From: Streptomyces sp. NRRL F-6492 | Lineage (GTDB): Bacteria; Actinomycetota; Actinomycetes; Streptomycetales; Streptomycetaceae | DNA: 64,000 nucleotides | Reading direction: 5' to 3' | Assembly: GCF_001280125.1 (NCBI RefSeq) | Contig: NZ_LGEG01000213.1 | Coordinates: 3,971-67,970, forward strand | Shown here: positions 41,044 to 49,769 of the stretch, piece by piece | Position numbering within the stretch: the first letter of the stretch is position 1 | Layout: each line of letters begins with the position of its first letter | Position numbers and translations under genes: made by a program | The notes under the pieces: model-generated | What the model was told of the DNA's origin: nothing | The model's input: only the letters and a program-made list of their open reading frames with translations | The model's database searches: none

Positions 41044-42498
41044 CTACCCCTTGCGCAGCAGGCGCTTCACGCGCGTCCACCACGAGGCGCGGGCCCCGGG
41101 CCGGTGCGTCGCCCCGGGCACGCTCGCCGGCACCGCCGGCACCGGCGGCACCGGCGGCACCCCGTCGCTCTGGACGGGCGGGGGCGGGAGCGGAGCCGGG
41201 TCGTCGTGGGCCCGGGGAAGGCGCGGGGAGAAGCTCACGGGCAGCGCCGTCAGGTGCCGGGCCCAGGTGCTGGAGCGCCAGGTGAGGCTCTCCTCCGGGA
41301 CCGACAGGACGACGTCGGGCAGCCGGGTGAGCAGGATGTCGATGCCGGCGTCGGCGATGATGCGGCCGATGTCCTGGCCGGGGCACTCGTGCGTACCGGC
41401 GCTGAAGGACAGGTGCGCCCGGTTGTGGTGCACGGGGGCCGAGGGGTCCGGGCGGATGGCCTGGTCGACGTTCCCGGCGGCCAGGCCGAGGAGGAGCATG
41501 TCCCCCGCCTTGATCTCCCGTCCGCCGAGGGTGGTGTCGCTGTTGGCCCAGCGCCCCGGGCAGACCATCAGCGGCGGCTCGTCCCAGAGGACCTGCTCCA
41601 CCGCCTCGGGCAGGGTCATCTGGCCGCCGGCCAGCGAACCGCGGAACCGGGGGTCGGTGAGGACCATCCGCAGGACGTTGGACATGAGGTTGGCGGTCGT
41701 CTCGTACCCGGCGAGCAGGATGAGGCGCAGGTGGTGCTGGACCTCCTCGTCCGTGAGGCCGGCGGGGTGGGCCATCAGCGCGGAGGCGATGTCGTGCCCC
41801 GGGTGGGCGCGCTTGGCGGTGACGAGCCGTTCGAGGCTCTCCAGGACGAAGGCGTTGCTGGCGAGCGACGTCTCGGTGGCCTTGAAGAGGTCCCGGGCGG
41901 CGTGCACGAGTGCGGGCGCCTCCTCGTCCGACATGCCGAGGAGGTGGATGAGGGTGAGCATGGGCAGGTGCTCGGTGAACTGCCCGACCAGCTCCGCCTC
42001 CCCCTTCTCGCAGAACCCGTCGATCACCTGGTGGGCGAAGCGGGTGATGTGGCGGCGCACCCCCCGGTGGTCGAACTGGCTGAGGCCGGCCGTGACCGCG
42101 CCGCGCAGCCGCTGGTGCTCCTCGCCGTCCGCGCAGACGCAGTCGGGGCGCCAGCCGATCATCGGCATGAGCGGCGAGGTGGCGGGGTCGATCTCCCCGC
42201 TGCGCCAGCCGTGCCAGACGCGGGGGTCGCGGGAGAACTGGGTCGGGCGGCTGGCCACGTCGCGGTTCTCCAGGTACCCCAGGACGAGCCAGGCGCGCAC
42301 GTCCCCGTCGAGCAGGACGGGCGCCACCGGGCCGTGGGCGGCCCGCAGTTCCTCGTACAGGCCCATGGGGTCCGTCGCCGCCGCCTCGCCGTAGAGCCGG
42401 GTCGTTCCGTCGGTTCCGGTGGCGGCGTGGGCCGGGCAGCCGGGGGGCGGGATCCGGCCCGCCTGCGCGGTGGCCTGTTCGGCGGGTGGGAAGGTCAT
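41044..42498 (-). CDS. Cytochrome P450, CYP157-like, lacking ExxR
   Basis: A 484-residue P450. The heme-binding loop is FSAGTHECPGQD (axial Cys372) and the I-helix is LLAGYETTAN. The K-helix motif expected as ExxR reads EQVLW (301-305). This is the same kind of replacement reported for the CYP157 family of S. coelicolor (EQSLW), whose members also lie at the end of conservons. A Pro/Val-rich tail (~430-465) and a basic end (WWTRVKRLLRKG) extend beyond the normal P450 fold and might aid membrane association. The ATG overlaps the GTPase stop by 4 bp (ATGA), so it is translationally coupled. Substrate unknown; the neighbouring terpene synthase makes a terpenoid worth considering. Confidence 0.9.
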   Translation of the reverse strand: MTFPPAEQATAQAGRIPPPGCPAHAATGTDGTTRLYGEAAATDPMGLYEELRAAHGPVAPVLLDGDVRAWLVLGYLENRDVASRPTQFSRDPRVWHGWRSGEIDPATSPLMPMIGWRPDCVCADGEEHQRLRGAVTAGLSQFDHRGVRRHITRFAHQVIDGFCEKGEAELVGQFTEHLPMLTLIHLLGMSDEEAPALVHAARDLFKATETSLASNAFVLESLERLVTAKRAHPGHDIASALMAHPAGLTDEEVQHHLRLILLAGYETTANLMSNVLRMVLTDPRFRGSLAGGQMTLPEAVEQVLWDEPPLMVCPGRWANSDTTLGGREIKAGDMLLLGLAAGNVDQAIRPDPSAPVHHNRAHLSFSAGTHECPGQDIGRIIADAGIDILLTRLPDVVLSVPEESLTWRSSTWARHLTALPVSFSPRLPRAHDDPAPLPPPPVQSDGVPPVPPVPAVPASVPGATHRPGARASWWTRVKRLLRKG

Positions 42499-43118
42499 GC
42501 GGTCTCCTGGGCGGCGACGAGGGTGTGCAGGTAGTCCATCAGCGAGAGCAGGGCGTCGCGGCAGGACGCCCGGTCCCGTGCGTCGCAGGCGACGAGGGGC
42601 ACGGATTCGCCGAGGGCCAGGGCGGCGCGCAGCTCCTCCACGGGGTACTGCGGGGCTTCCGGGAAGGTGTTGACGGCGACGACGAAGGGGACGCGGCGGT
42701 CCTCCAGGCGGGTGATGACCTCGAAGCACACCTCGATCCTGCGCGTGTCGACGAGGACCACGGCGCCGAGCGCCCCTTCGAAGATGCCGTTCCACAGGAA
42801 CCAGAAGCGCTCCTGCCCGGGGGTGCCGAACAGGTAGAGGACCAGCTCCTGGTTGATGCTGATCCGTCCGAAGTCCAGCGCGACGGTCGTGGTGTTCTTG
42901 CCCTCGGCGCCGGGATTGTGGTCGATCCCGACGCCCGCCTGCGTCATGGTCTCCTCGGTGGTCAGGGGCGGGATCTCGCTCACCGCCCCGACCATGGTCG
43001 TCTTGCCGACGCCGAAGCCGCCGACGATCACGACCTTGACGCCCCTGGCGCTGTGCGGCAGCAGCACGTCGGTGCCGCGCGGGCCGGGAACGAGGGTGTC
43101 AGAGCTTGCGTAGTCCAT
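42495..43118 (-). CDS. cvnD: Conservon GTPase (CvnD type)
   Basis: A 207-residue small GTP-binding protein. The P-loop is VVIVGGFGVGKTTMVGAV, the switch II region is YLFGTPGQERFW, and NTFPE stands in the base-recognition position of NKxD. Conservon GTPases couple to the roadblock protein as a membrane-associated switch resembling eukaryotic G-protein systems. It overlaps the DUF742 gene by 20 bp upstream and the P450 by 4 bp downstream. Confidence 0.92.
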   Translation of the reverse strand: MDYASSDTLVPGPRGTDVLLPHSARGVKVVIVGGFGVGKTTMVGAVSEIPPLTTEETMTQAGVGIDHNPGAEGKNTTTVALDFGRISINQELVLYLFGTPGQERFWFLWNGIFEGALGAVVLVDTRRIEVCFEVITRLEDRRVPFVVAVNTFPEAPQYPVEELRAALALGESVPLVACDARDRASCRDALLSLMDYLHTLVAAQETA

Positions 43119-43455
43119 GGATCACCGCCTCCAGTAGGCCGCGTTCGGGATAGGCCGCCACCGGCACGGGCGCGATGGCCTCGACCCGCTCGTTCTCGAC
43201 GAGCTTGGAGAGCAGCACGGTGACGACGCTGAACGGAAGGCTGAGGTACGCCGAGACCTCGGCCACCGAGAGCGGGTAGGCGCACATGGTGAGGATGGAC
43301 GCCTGCTCGGGTTGCATCGAGGGGTCGGGCGTGTCCCTCGCCACGATGAGGGTGACCAGGTTGAAGCCCTTGGCCGAGGAACCGGAGCCGCCGGTGATGA
43401 CGTAGAGCGGAACGGGGTTGCCTTCATTCCAGGGGTCCGGGTTCTCCGATGTCAC
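43099..43455 (-). CDS. cvnC: Conservon DUF742 protein (CvnC type)
   Basis: A 118-residue DUF742 protein: VPLYVITGGSGSS, then a winged-helix-like region (ILTMCAYPLSVAEVSAYLSLPFSVVTVLLSKLVENERVEA) and the family ending RGLLEAVIHGLRKL. GTG start, overlapping the roadblock stop by 4 bp. It is thought to act with the roadblock and GTPase proteins downstream of the sensor kinase. Confidence 0.92.
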   Translation of the reverse strand: MTSENPDPWNEGNPVPLYVITGGSGSSAKGFNLVTLIVARDTPDPSMQPEQASILTMCAYPLSVAEVSAYLSLPFSVVTVLLSKLVENERVEAIAPVPVAAYPERGLLEAVIHGLRKL

Positions 43456-43859
43456 ATCGCCTGCCTGACGTCCTGCCGGGGCGGGCTGGTCATGTGCTGG
43501 CCGATCCGCGCCACCAGCGTCCGCATGCGGTCGCCGAGCAGTCCGGCGTCCACCTCCTGGTCGGCGAGGACCGCGAGGTAGGCGCCGGGGCCGGCCGCCA
43601 TCAGGGAGAAGTACCCGCCGTCGGCCTCGATGCCGACCATCCGCGTCGAGCCGTCGCCGTGCGGGAACATCTGCGCGATGGCCCGGGCCAGGCTCTGGAT
43701 GCCGGAGCAGGCGGCGGCGATGGCGTCGGCGGTGTCGGGCGCCGTGTTCGCCTGGCCGATGCTCAGGCCGTCCGCCGAGAGGACGACCACGTGGCGCACG
43801 AAGGGAACGCTGCTGACGAGCTCCGTGAGCATCCAGTCCATATTGGGCAGTGGCTGCAT
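43452..43859 (-). CDS. cvnB: Conservon roadblock/LC7 protein (CvnB type)
   Basis: A 135-residue roadblock/LC7 protein (MDWMLTELVSSVPFVRHVVVLSADGLSIG, then DAIAAACSGIQSLARAI). In conservons it is the likely GTPase-activating or scaffold partner of CvnD. The ATG inside the sequence GAGGTCGAGTAAC-ATG is preferred because GAGG lies 9 bp upstream; an ATG five codons earlier overlaps the kinase stop. Confidence 0.92.
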   Translation of the reverse strand: MQPLPNMDWMLTELVSSVPFVRHVVVLSADGLSIGQANTAPDTADAIAAACSGIQSLARAIAQMFPHGDGSTRMVGIEADGGYFSLMAAGPGAYLAVLADQEVDAGLLGDRMRTLVARIGQHMTSPPRQDVRQAM

Positions 43860-43860
43860 G

Positions 43861-45429
43861 TTACTCGACCTCATCTGAAGGCTCGCTGGGGAAGGGGGAA
43901 GGGTCGGCGGCCGCTCTCTTCTCGCCGTTGAACGCCTCCCACATCAGGCCCGGCTGGGGGGAGGGTCGGGAGGAGGCCGGCGTGGCGGGGGGCGTGGGGC
44001 CCGTCACCACGACCGGGATCGGGACGGGCGACTCGCGCCGCCGCTGCGGGAGGCCGTTGGGGGCCTTCCTGACCTCGCCGTTCTCCAGGGCGGGCGCGGG
44101 CGTCGGCGCGGGCATCGGCGCGGGCGCGGGCGGGGGCGTCGGGGCGGGCACCGGCGCGGTCCTGGTCGGGCCGCCCGCGGGGCGGACCTGGCCGCCCATG
44201 GTCCGGCCCGGTCCGGCCGCGCGCCTCCGGGCGAAGTCGTTGTGCCGCGCGGGGGGCTGGGGCATGGTGGTGATCAGCCGCCTGGGGACGAGCACCACGG
44301 CCCGTACGCCTCCGTAGGCGGAGGTGCGCAGGTGGACCTCGCAGCCGTGCTCGCGGGCGAGGCGGCTGACGACGGGCAGGCCGAGCTGCGTCACCTCGCC
44401 CAGGCTCGCCAGCTGGATGGTCCGCTGCGACTGCGCCATGACGCGCTCGACGCGCTGGCGGACCTCCTCGGTGAGGCCGACGCCCCGGTCCTCGATCTCG
44501 ATCGCGACGCCGGAGGGCACCTCGTTCGCGGTGACCTCCACCGGGGCGTGCGGGGGCGAGAACGACGTGGCGTTGTCGAGCAGTTCGGCGAGCAGGTGCA
44601 TCAGCGGCTCGGAGCCGGGGCCGACCACGGCCACCTCCGCCACCGCCTGCAGCTTGACGCGGGGGTAGTCCACGATGCGCGACATGGCGCCGCGCAGGAT
44701 GTCGTAGAGCGGGATCGACTTCGACCACTGGCGTCCGGGGCGGGCGTCGCCCAGGACGGCGATGCTGGCCGCGAGGCGGCCGATCAGGGCGTTGCGGTGG
44801 TCGACGTCCTGGAGGCCCCGGGAGACCACGATGTCGTTGCCGTGGAGGATCTGCATGGCGTGCAGGTCCTTGGCGAGCTGGTGCACGATCGCCTGGACGC
44901 GGCGCGCGACCGCCACGAGCGCCCGCTGGGAGGCGTCCCGGGTGTGCTCCTCGGCCTCCACCGCCTCCAGGAGGGTCCGCAGGGCCCCCTTGAGCGCTTC
45001 GGTGAACTCCTTGTCGAGGTGCTTCCCGAAGTCGACGGCGCGCAGGATCTCCGAGGCGGGGTCGCCCCTCTTCAGCCGGGCGACGGCCGCGGGCAGGAGC
45101 TCCTCGGCGAGCCAGACGGTGGTGGCCCGCTGGTCGGCGAGCCGGCCGAGCAGGGCGGCCTCGCGCTGCTCGTAGTACTTCGCGGCCTCGGCGCTCGCCC
45201 GTTTGTGGCGGGCGGCCTCCGCCGCGCGCAGCCGGCGCGCGGTCCCGGCCGAGGCGAGGGACGTCAGGAGGACCGCGGCGAGACCGCACCAGGCGACCGG
45301 TGTCCGTATCTGTGCAGGGGAAAGGAGGAGCGCCGCCACCGAGGCTCCCGCCAGAACTCCCGGGGGGAGGAGCCATTCCCGGACGACCGGAGTCGGCCGG
45401 GCTCTGGAAATCGAACCTGCACGAACCAT
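43861..45429 (-). CDS. cvnA: Conservon sensor histidine kinase-like protein (CvnA type)
   Basis: A 522-residue membrane-anchored kinase-like protein. Two N-terminal spans (~15-60) are followed by a coiled coil (RLRAAEAARHKRASAEAAKYYEQREAAL), a helical region, and a HATPase domain (LAELLDNATSFSPPHAPVEV; IEDRGVGLTEE; LGLPVVSRLAREHGCEV). The C-terminal ~130 residues are a Pro/Ala-rich tail. No classic HisKA phosphoacceptor box is obvious, which is normal for CvnA proteins. It is first in the five-gene conservon. ATG, with AGGGA about 10 bp upstream. Confidence 0.9.
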   Translation of the reverse strand: MVRAGSISRARPTPVVREWLLPPGVLAGASVAALLLSPAQIRTPVAWCGLAAVLLTSLASAGTARRLRAAEAARHKRASAEAAKYYEQREAALLGRLADQRATTVWLAEELLPAAVARLKRGDPASEILRAVDFGKHLDKEFTEALKGALRTLLEAVEAEEHTRDASQRALVAVARRVQAIVHQLAKDLHAMQILHGNDIVVSRGLQDVDHRNALIGRLAASIAVLGDARPGRQWSKSIPLYDILRGAMSRIVDYPRVKLQAVAEVAVVGPGSEPLMHLLAELLDNATSFSPPHAPVEVTANEVPSGVAIEIEDRGVGLTEEVRQRVERVMAQSQRTIQLASLGEVTQLGLPVVSRLAREHGCEVHLRTSAYGGVRAVVLVPRRLITTMPQPPARHNDFARRRAAGPGRTMGGQVRPAGGPTRTAPVPAPTPPPAPAPMPAPTPAPALENGEVRKAPNGLPQRRRESPVPIPVVVTGPTPPATPASSRPSPQPGLMWEAFNGEKRAAADPSPFPSEPSDEVE

Positions 45430-45851
45430 CAGGAGGGTCCCTAAGAAGTCTGGAATGAGCGGACCGTGGGGATGCGGTGCGCCGAAGGGGACGAATTCGG
45501 ACTTCATTCGGGCATGTGTACGCGTGCTCCGATGAAAACCCGACGGGCGGAAACCCGGGGGTCGCTCCGGAAATCGCGCCGTCGGGCGCTTTCCTTCGCG
45601 GCCTTGCTCCGTCCGCGCGCTCACGGCGTTCATGACTCGCTGTGAGCGCAGCGCAACACACCGGTGAGCATAGTCAGTTCGGGTTCGCCGTGTGCCCGCG
45701 GCGAAAGGAGGACCTCCACCGGTCATTCCGGTCACATAAAGCGACCGGCGGCCGTACCTGAAATGCAATAAACCGATCAAATTCTGTCGCCCGATCATCG
45801 GGGCACCGGAGGAGGGCGCCCCGCCGAGCACCGTCGGATCCGCCGCGGCCA
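45430..45851. other. Divergent intergenic region, conservon / GH64 glucanase
   Basis: About 420 bp with no convincing gene. The middle part (45,720-45,800) is distinctly A+T-richer than the rest of the window (for example GAAATGCAATAAACCGATCAAATT), suitable for regulator and RNA polymerase binding. It also contains CCGGTCA-type direct and inverted short repeats. The conservon promoter probably lies here. Confidence 0.6.
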
Positions 45852-45880
45852 TTGACAGGTTCACTCCACCCTCCCATCCT
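45852..45880 (+). promoter_or_regulatory. Promoter of the GH64 glucanase gene
   Basis: TTGACA (45852-45857), 17 nt, CATCCT (45875-45880). The -35 is perfect and the -10 weak, typical of an activatable or tightly repressed vegetative promoter. The operator begins at the end of the -10. Confidence 0.6.
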
Positions 45881-45895
45881 TGAGAGCGCTCTCAA
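45880..45895. promoter_or_regulatory. LacI/CebR-type palindromic operator
   Basis: TTGAGAGCGCTCTCAA is perfectly symmetrical with the central CG typical of LacI-family sites and close to the cellulose-regulator box TGGGAGCGCTCCCA. It covers the expected transcription start of the GH64 gene, so repression by a LacI-type glucan regulator encoded elsewhere is likely. Confidence 0.75.
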
Positions 45896-45967
45896 GCGCA
45901 CTTCCACGAGCGTGATCCCCCCTGGATTCCCCCCACACGGAGTCCCCCCACCTCCGAGGAGCCCCCC

Positions 45968-47179
45968 GTGTCCGCACGTCACAGGCGCACACGCGTCCGA
46001 CTCGTCCCCCTCCTGGTCGCCGCCGCCCTGACAGGCACCGGCGTCACCGTCGCCGTCTCCTCCGACCCCGTCGAGGCCGCCGTCCCCGCGACCATCCCGC
46101 TCACCTTCACGAACAACTCCGGTCGCGGAGAGCAGGTGTACGTCTACAACCTCGGCACCGAGCTCTCGACGGGCCGGCAGGGATGGGCGGACGCGAACGG
46201 AACCTTCCACCCCTGGCCGGCCGGGGGCTCCGTCCCCGTCCCCGCGCCCGACGCGTCCATCGCCGGTCCGGCCAACGGGCGGTCGATGACGATCCGGCTG
46301 CCGAAGTTCTCGGGCCGCGTCTACTTCAGCTACGGCCAGAAGCTGAACTTCAAGCTGGCGACGGGCGGGCTCGTGCAGCCCGCCGTCCAGAACCCGAGCG
46401 ACCCCAACCGGAACATCCTCTTCAACTGGTCCGAGTACACCCTCAACGACGCGGGCATCTGGCTCAACAGCACCCAGGTCGACATGGTCTCGGCGCCGTA
46501 CTCCGTCGGCGTCAAGCGCCCCAACGGCTCCGTCGCGAACACCGGACGCCTCAAGCCCGGCGGCTACCGGGGCTTCTTCGACGCGCTGCGCGCCCAGCCC
46601 GGCGGCTGGGGCGGCCTGATCCAGACCCGCTCCGACGGCACGGTGCTGCGCGCGCTCGCGCCGGGCCACGGCATCGAGGCGGGCGGACTGCCGGCGGGGG
46701 CGATGAACGACTACGTCAACCGCGTCTGGAGCAAGTACTCCACGTCGACCCTGACCGTGACGCCCTTCGCGAACCAGCCCTCCGTGAAGTACTACGGGCG
46801 GGTCTCGGGCAACGTCATGAACTTCACCAACGGGTCGGGCCAGGTCGTCACCTCGTTCCAGAAGCCCGACTCGGACAGCGTCTTCGGCTGCTACAAGCAC
46901 CTGGACGCCCCGAACGACCAGGTGCGCGGCCCGATCTCCCGCACGCTCTGCGCCGGTTACAACCGCTCCACCCTGCTCACCAACCCCAACCAGCCGGACG
47001 CCTCCTCGGCCGGCTTCTACAAGGACGCGGTGACCAACCACTACTCCCGCGCGATCCACGAGCGGATGGTGGACGGCAAGGCGTACGGCTTCGCCTTCGA
47101 CGACGTCGGCGCGCACGAGTCGCTGGTGCACGACGGCAGCCCGCAGCAGGCGTACGTGACGCTCGACCCGTTCGACTAG
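45968..47179 (+). CDS. Secreted GH64 beta-1,3-glucanase (laminaripentaose-producing type)
   Basis: A 403-residue secreted protein. The signal peptide has an Arg-rich start (SARHRRTRVRLVPLLVAAALTGTGVTVAV) and is probably cut near VEAA (~38). The mature part is a GH64 domain: IPLTFTNNSGRGEQVYVYNLGT, NILFNWSEYTLNDAGIWLNSTQVDM (containing the conserved acidic residues), GGYRGFFDALRAQPGGWGGL and YGFAFDDVGAHESLVHDGSPQQAYVTLDPF. Such enzymes cut long-chain beta-1,3-glucan, as in fungal walls, to pentaose. No carbohydrate-binding module is attached. The GTG start has GGAG about 7 bp upstream. It is controlled by the palindromic operator upstream. Confidence 0.93.
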   Translation: MSARHRRTRVRLVPLLVAAALTGTGVTVAVSSDPVEAAVPATIPLTFTNNSGRGEQVYVYNLGTELSTGRQGWADANGTFHPWPAGGSVPVPAPDASIAGPANGRSMTIRLPKFSGRVYFSYGQKLNFKLATGGLVQPAVQNPSDPNRNILFNWSEYTLNDAGIWLNSTQVDMVSAPYSVGVKRPNGSVANTGRLKPGGYRGFFDALRAQPGGWGGLIQTRSDGTVLRALAPGHGIEAGGLPAGAMNDYVNRVWSKYSTSTLTVTPFANQPSVKYYGRVSGNVMNFTNGSGQVVTSFQKPDSDSVFGCYKHLDAPNDQVRGPISRTLCAGYNRSTLLTNPNQPDASSAGFYKDAVTNHYSRAIHERMVDGKAYGFAFDDVGAHESLVHDGSPQQAYVTLDPFD

Positions 47180-47207
47180 GGGATGTCCGGTGCGTGCTGT
47201 CGGCACG

Positions 47208-47252
47208 CCGGGCGGAAGCGCTCGTAGGGGACGTACTCGGGCTTCCGCCCGG
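47208..47252 (+). terminator. Terminator of the GH64 gene
   Basis: A 12-bp stem CCGGGCGGAAGC / GCTTCCGCCCGG with a 21-nt loop, 28 nt after the stop. Confidence 0.6.
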
Positions 47253-47332
47253 TGGGGCGAGAGTGCGTGCCGGGTTCCGTGGGCGCCGTGCGGGACCTTC
47301 CGGACACCCCCTGGGTCGTACCCCGCGAACGG

Positions 47333-47379
47333 CGGAAGCCCGCACGGCCACCCGGGGAGGGCGGTCGTGCGGGCTTCCG
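47333..47379 (-). terminator. Terminator of the acyl-CoA dehydrogenase gene
   Basis: A 14-bp perfect stem CGGAAGCCCGCACG / CGTGCGGGCTTCCG with a 19-nt loop, 23 nt past the minus-strand stop. The arm sequence resembles the neighbouring GH64 terminator. Confidence 0.7.
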
Positions 47380-47402
47380 CGCGGCGGGCGGGGCCGCCGG
47401 GG

Positions 47403-49127
47403 TCAGGGCGTCATCTCGTACGCGCCGGACAGCGCCTCGACGCGCTGCCAGACGCGGCCCGAGCGCGCCTCGTCGACGACGGGGCGCCGGACCGCGCCGA
47501 GCGCCCAGAGCTGCTGCTGCTCGGTCGCGGAGTCCTTGCCGTGCAGCTCGACCGCGTGCGCGGAGAAGTCGCGGACGAGGACGGCGAACAGCTCGTCGAG
47601 GACGTCCTCGTCGAGGCCGGTCAGGGCGGCCTGCTCCAGGACCAGCTGCCCGTGGACGACGAGCGCGAAGAGCTGGCCGACGGCGAGCAGCAGGTCGAGG
47701 TCGCGGCCCTGCTGCTCGTCGGGGGCGGCCTTGAGGACGAACTCGCAGAGTGCGTCGGCCTGTTCGCGGAAGCGGGCGACGTTGGACACGTGGGCGTACG
47801 CGTCGTAGGCGGCGCGCCAGTCGTGGAAGCGGACCGAGCCGAGGCCGCGGGCCGGGCCCTGGCGGAAGAGGAAGGCGTCGTCGGCCGCGTCGAGACGGGT
47901 CGGGACGGGCTCGTGGGCGACCGGGTCGAGGAGGTGGTTGCGCAGGAACTTGAGGATCAGCGCCAGGTTGACGTGGACGGTGCCCTCCAGCTTCGGCAGG
48001 CCCCGGATCTCCACGGCCGCCTCGGCGAAGTAGGTGTCCTTCTCGAAGCCCTTGGCGGCGATGACGTCCCACATCAGGTCGATGACCTTCTCGCCCTCCG
48101 TGGTCACCTTCATCTTCGTCATCGGGTTGAAGAGGAGGTAGCGGCGGTCCTCGGGACCGGCGGTGCGGAAGTAGTCGACGGCCCGGTCGCTGAACAGCTT
48201 CATGCCGACGAGCCGGACGTACGCGTCGGTCAGCTCGCGCCGCACGTGCGGGAAGGCGGTGACGGGGCGGCCGTACAGGATCCGGTTCTGCGCGTGGGTG
48301 ACGGCCTCGTACATCGCGTGCTCGCAGATGCCGATGGAGGCGGTGCACAGGTTGAACTTGCCGACGTTGACCGTGTTGAGGGCGGCGTCGAAGGCGGCGC
48401 GGCCGGTGTGCAGGACGTCCTCGGCGGCGACCGGGTAGTCCTCCAGGCGGAACTCGCTGACGTACTTCGAGGAGTCGACGACGTTCTTCACGAGGTGGTA
48501 CGCCGGGTGGCGGCTGTCGGCGGCGAAGAAGACGTAGCCGTCGGGGCCCTCGACGTCGGTGCGGCGGCCGAAGACGGAGACGAGCCCGGCGGCGTTGCCG
48601 TTGCCGATGTAGTACTTGGAGCCGGTGGCGCGGAAGCCTCCCTCTCCGTCCGGCGTGAGCAGCATGTCCGTGGAGTAGATGTCGGCGCCGTGGGTCCTCT
48701 CCGAGAGGCCGAAGGCGAACACCTCCCCCTGCGCGAGGAGTTCGGCCGCGCGGGCGCGGGCGGCGGCGTTGTCGCTCTGCCAGACCGGGCCCAGGCCGAG
48801 GATGGTGACCTGCCAGGCGTACCAGTAGTCGAGGCCGTAGAAGCCGAGGATCTCGTTGAGGGCGGCGATGCGGGCGGTGTCCCAGCGCTTGTCGCCCTCG
48901 TCCTCGCCCGCGGCGGAGGACGGGGTGAGGAAGGTGGCGAAGAGGCCCTCCTCGGCGGCGAAGGCGAGGAAGTCGCCGAGCCAGGCGCGGGTCCGGTAGT
49001 CCTCGATGAGCCGGCGCTTGCCGCGCGCCTCGAACCAGTCGACGGTGGCGCGCAGGAGGCGGCGGGTCTCCGGGTCGAAGTGCTCCGGGTCGTAGGTGTG
49101 CGGGTTGAACAGCAGCGGGTCGGCCAT
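47403..49127 (-). CDS. Acyl-CoA dehydrogenase family protein
   Basis: A 574-residue flavoprotein. Conserved acyl-CoA dehydrogenase stretches include FGLSERTHGADIYSTDMLL (flavin and substrate loop), KYYIGNGNAAGLVSVFGRR, the helical core TASIGICEHAMYEAVTHAQNRILYGRPVTAFPHVRRELTDAYVRL, and EGEKVIDLMWDVIAAKGFEKDTYFAEAAVEIRGLPKLEGTVHVNLAL. It is longer than the usual ~385 residues, with an extra C-terminal helical domain (~445-574), resembling acyl-CoA oxidase-like members. The acyl substrate is unknown. It lies 68 bp downstream of the PadR regulator gene and is probably controlled by it. Confidence 0.88.
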   Translation of the reverse strand: MADPLLFNPHTYDPEHFDPETRRLLRATVDWFEARGKRRLIEDYRTRAWLGDFLAFAAEEGLFATFLTPSSAAGEDEGDKRWDTARIAALNEILGFYGLDYWYAWQVTILGLGPVWQSDNAAARARAAELLAQGEVFAFGLSERTHGADIYSTDMLLTPDGEGGFRATGSKYYIGNGNAAGLVSVFGRRTDVEGPDGYVFFAADSRHPAYHLVKNVVDSSKYVSEFRLEDYPVAAEDVLHTGRAAFDAALNTVNVGKFNLCTASIGICEHAMYEAVTHAQNRILYGRPVTAFPHVRRELTDAYVRLVGMKLFSDRAVDYFRTAGPEDRRYLLFNPMTKMKVTTEGEKVIDLMWDVIAAKGFEKDTYFAEAAVEIRGLPKLEGTVHVNLALILKFLRNHLLDPVAHEPVPTRLDAADDAFLFRQGPARGLGSVRFHDWRAAYDAYAHVSNVARFREQADALCEFVLKAAPDEQQGRDLDLLLAVGQLFALVVHGQLVLEQAALTGLDEDVLDELFAVLVRDFSAHAVELHGKDSATEQQQLWALGAVRRPVVDEARSGRVWQRVEALSGAYEMTP

Positions 49128-49195
49128 GACGTCCGCCTTTCCGGCTCGGGTGAGGGTGGTGGTGGGAGGTGCGGGGGGCGGGGCGGCCCCCGGGT

Positions 49196-49759
49196 TCAGC
49201 GTTCGGCCCCGAAGCGGGCGAGGGTGGCGAGGACGTCGTCGAGCCAGGCGATCATCATCCGCTCGTACGCGATGCCGCCCCGCAGCACGACGTGCTGGAG
49301 TTCGCGCTCCGCGTCGAGCGGGCCGTCGACCGTCCGTCCCGGCTCCCCGAAGTCGCGCGTCTCGCCCGCGAGGTAGTGGGCGAGGCGGTCCGTGTGCGCC
49401 TTCCGGTGCCGCTCGACCTCGCCGGTCAGCGCGGCCGGGTCGTCGAAGGCGGCGCCCCGGATCTTCACCGCGAGGTCGTGCCGCACGCTCTCGGGTTCGA
49501 TCGGCTCGCCCAGCCACGCGGAGAGCGCGTCCCGGCCCGGCCCCGCGACGGAGTACTCCTTCTTGTCCGGGCGCCCCTGCTGCGGCACGTCCCGGACGTC
49601 GATCCAGCCGTCGCTCTCCATGCGCTTGAGCACGCGGTAGATCTGCTGGTGGGTGGCGGTCCAGAAGTACCCGATGGACCGCTCGAAGCGCCGGGCCAGC
49701 TCGTAGCCGGATCCGGGCTTCTCCAGCAGGGACACGAGGATCGCGTGGTCGAGCGCCAT
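49196..49759 (-). CDS. PadR-family transcriptional regulator
   Basis: A 187-residue regulator with an N-terminal winged helix (MALDHAILVSLLEKPGSGYELARRFERSIGYFWTATHQQIYRVLKRMESDGWI) and a C-terminal helical Vir-type domain. A perfect long palindrome is centred 24 bp upstream of the ATG. Autorepression and control of the downstream acyl-CoA dehydrogenase gene, released by a phenolic or fatty ligand, fits the family. The start that begins MALDHAIL matches the family; upstream in-frame codons run into the operator. Confidence 0.9.
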   Translation of the reverse strand: MALDHAILVSLLEKPGSGYELARRFERSIGYFWTATHQQIYRVLKRMESDGWIDVRDVPQQGRPDKKEYSVAGPGRDALSAWLGEPIEPESVRHDLAVKIRGAAFDDPAALTGEVERHRKAHTDRLAHYLAGETRDFGEPGRTVDGPLDAERELQHVVLRGGIAYERMMIAWLDDVLATLARFGAER

Positions 49760-49769
49760 GCACCCGATC

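Noticed and set aside
45674..47206. 500-codon minus-strand frame opposite the GH64 gene
   Set aside because: Shadow of the glucanase gene; no domain, and the + strand has a signal peptide and GH64 motifs.
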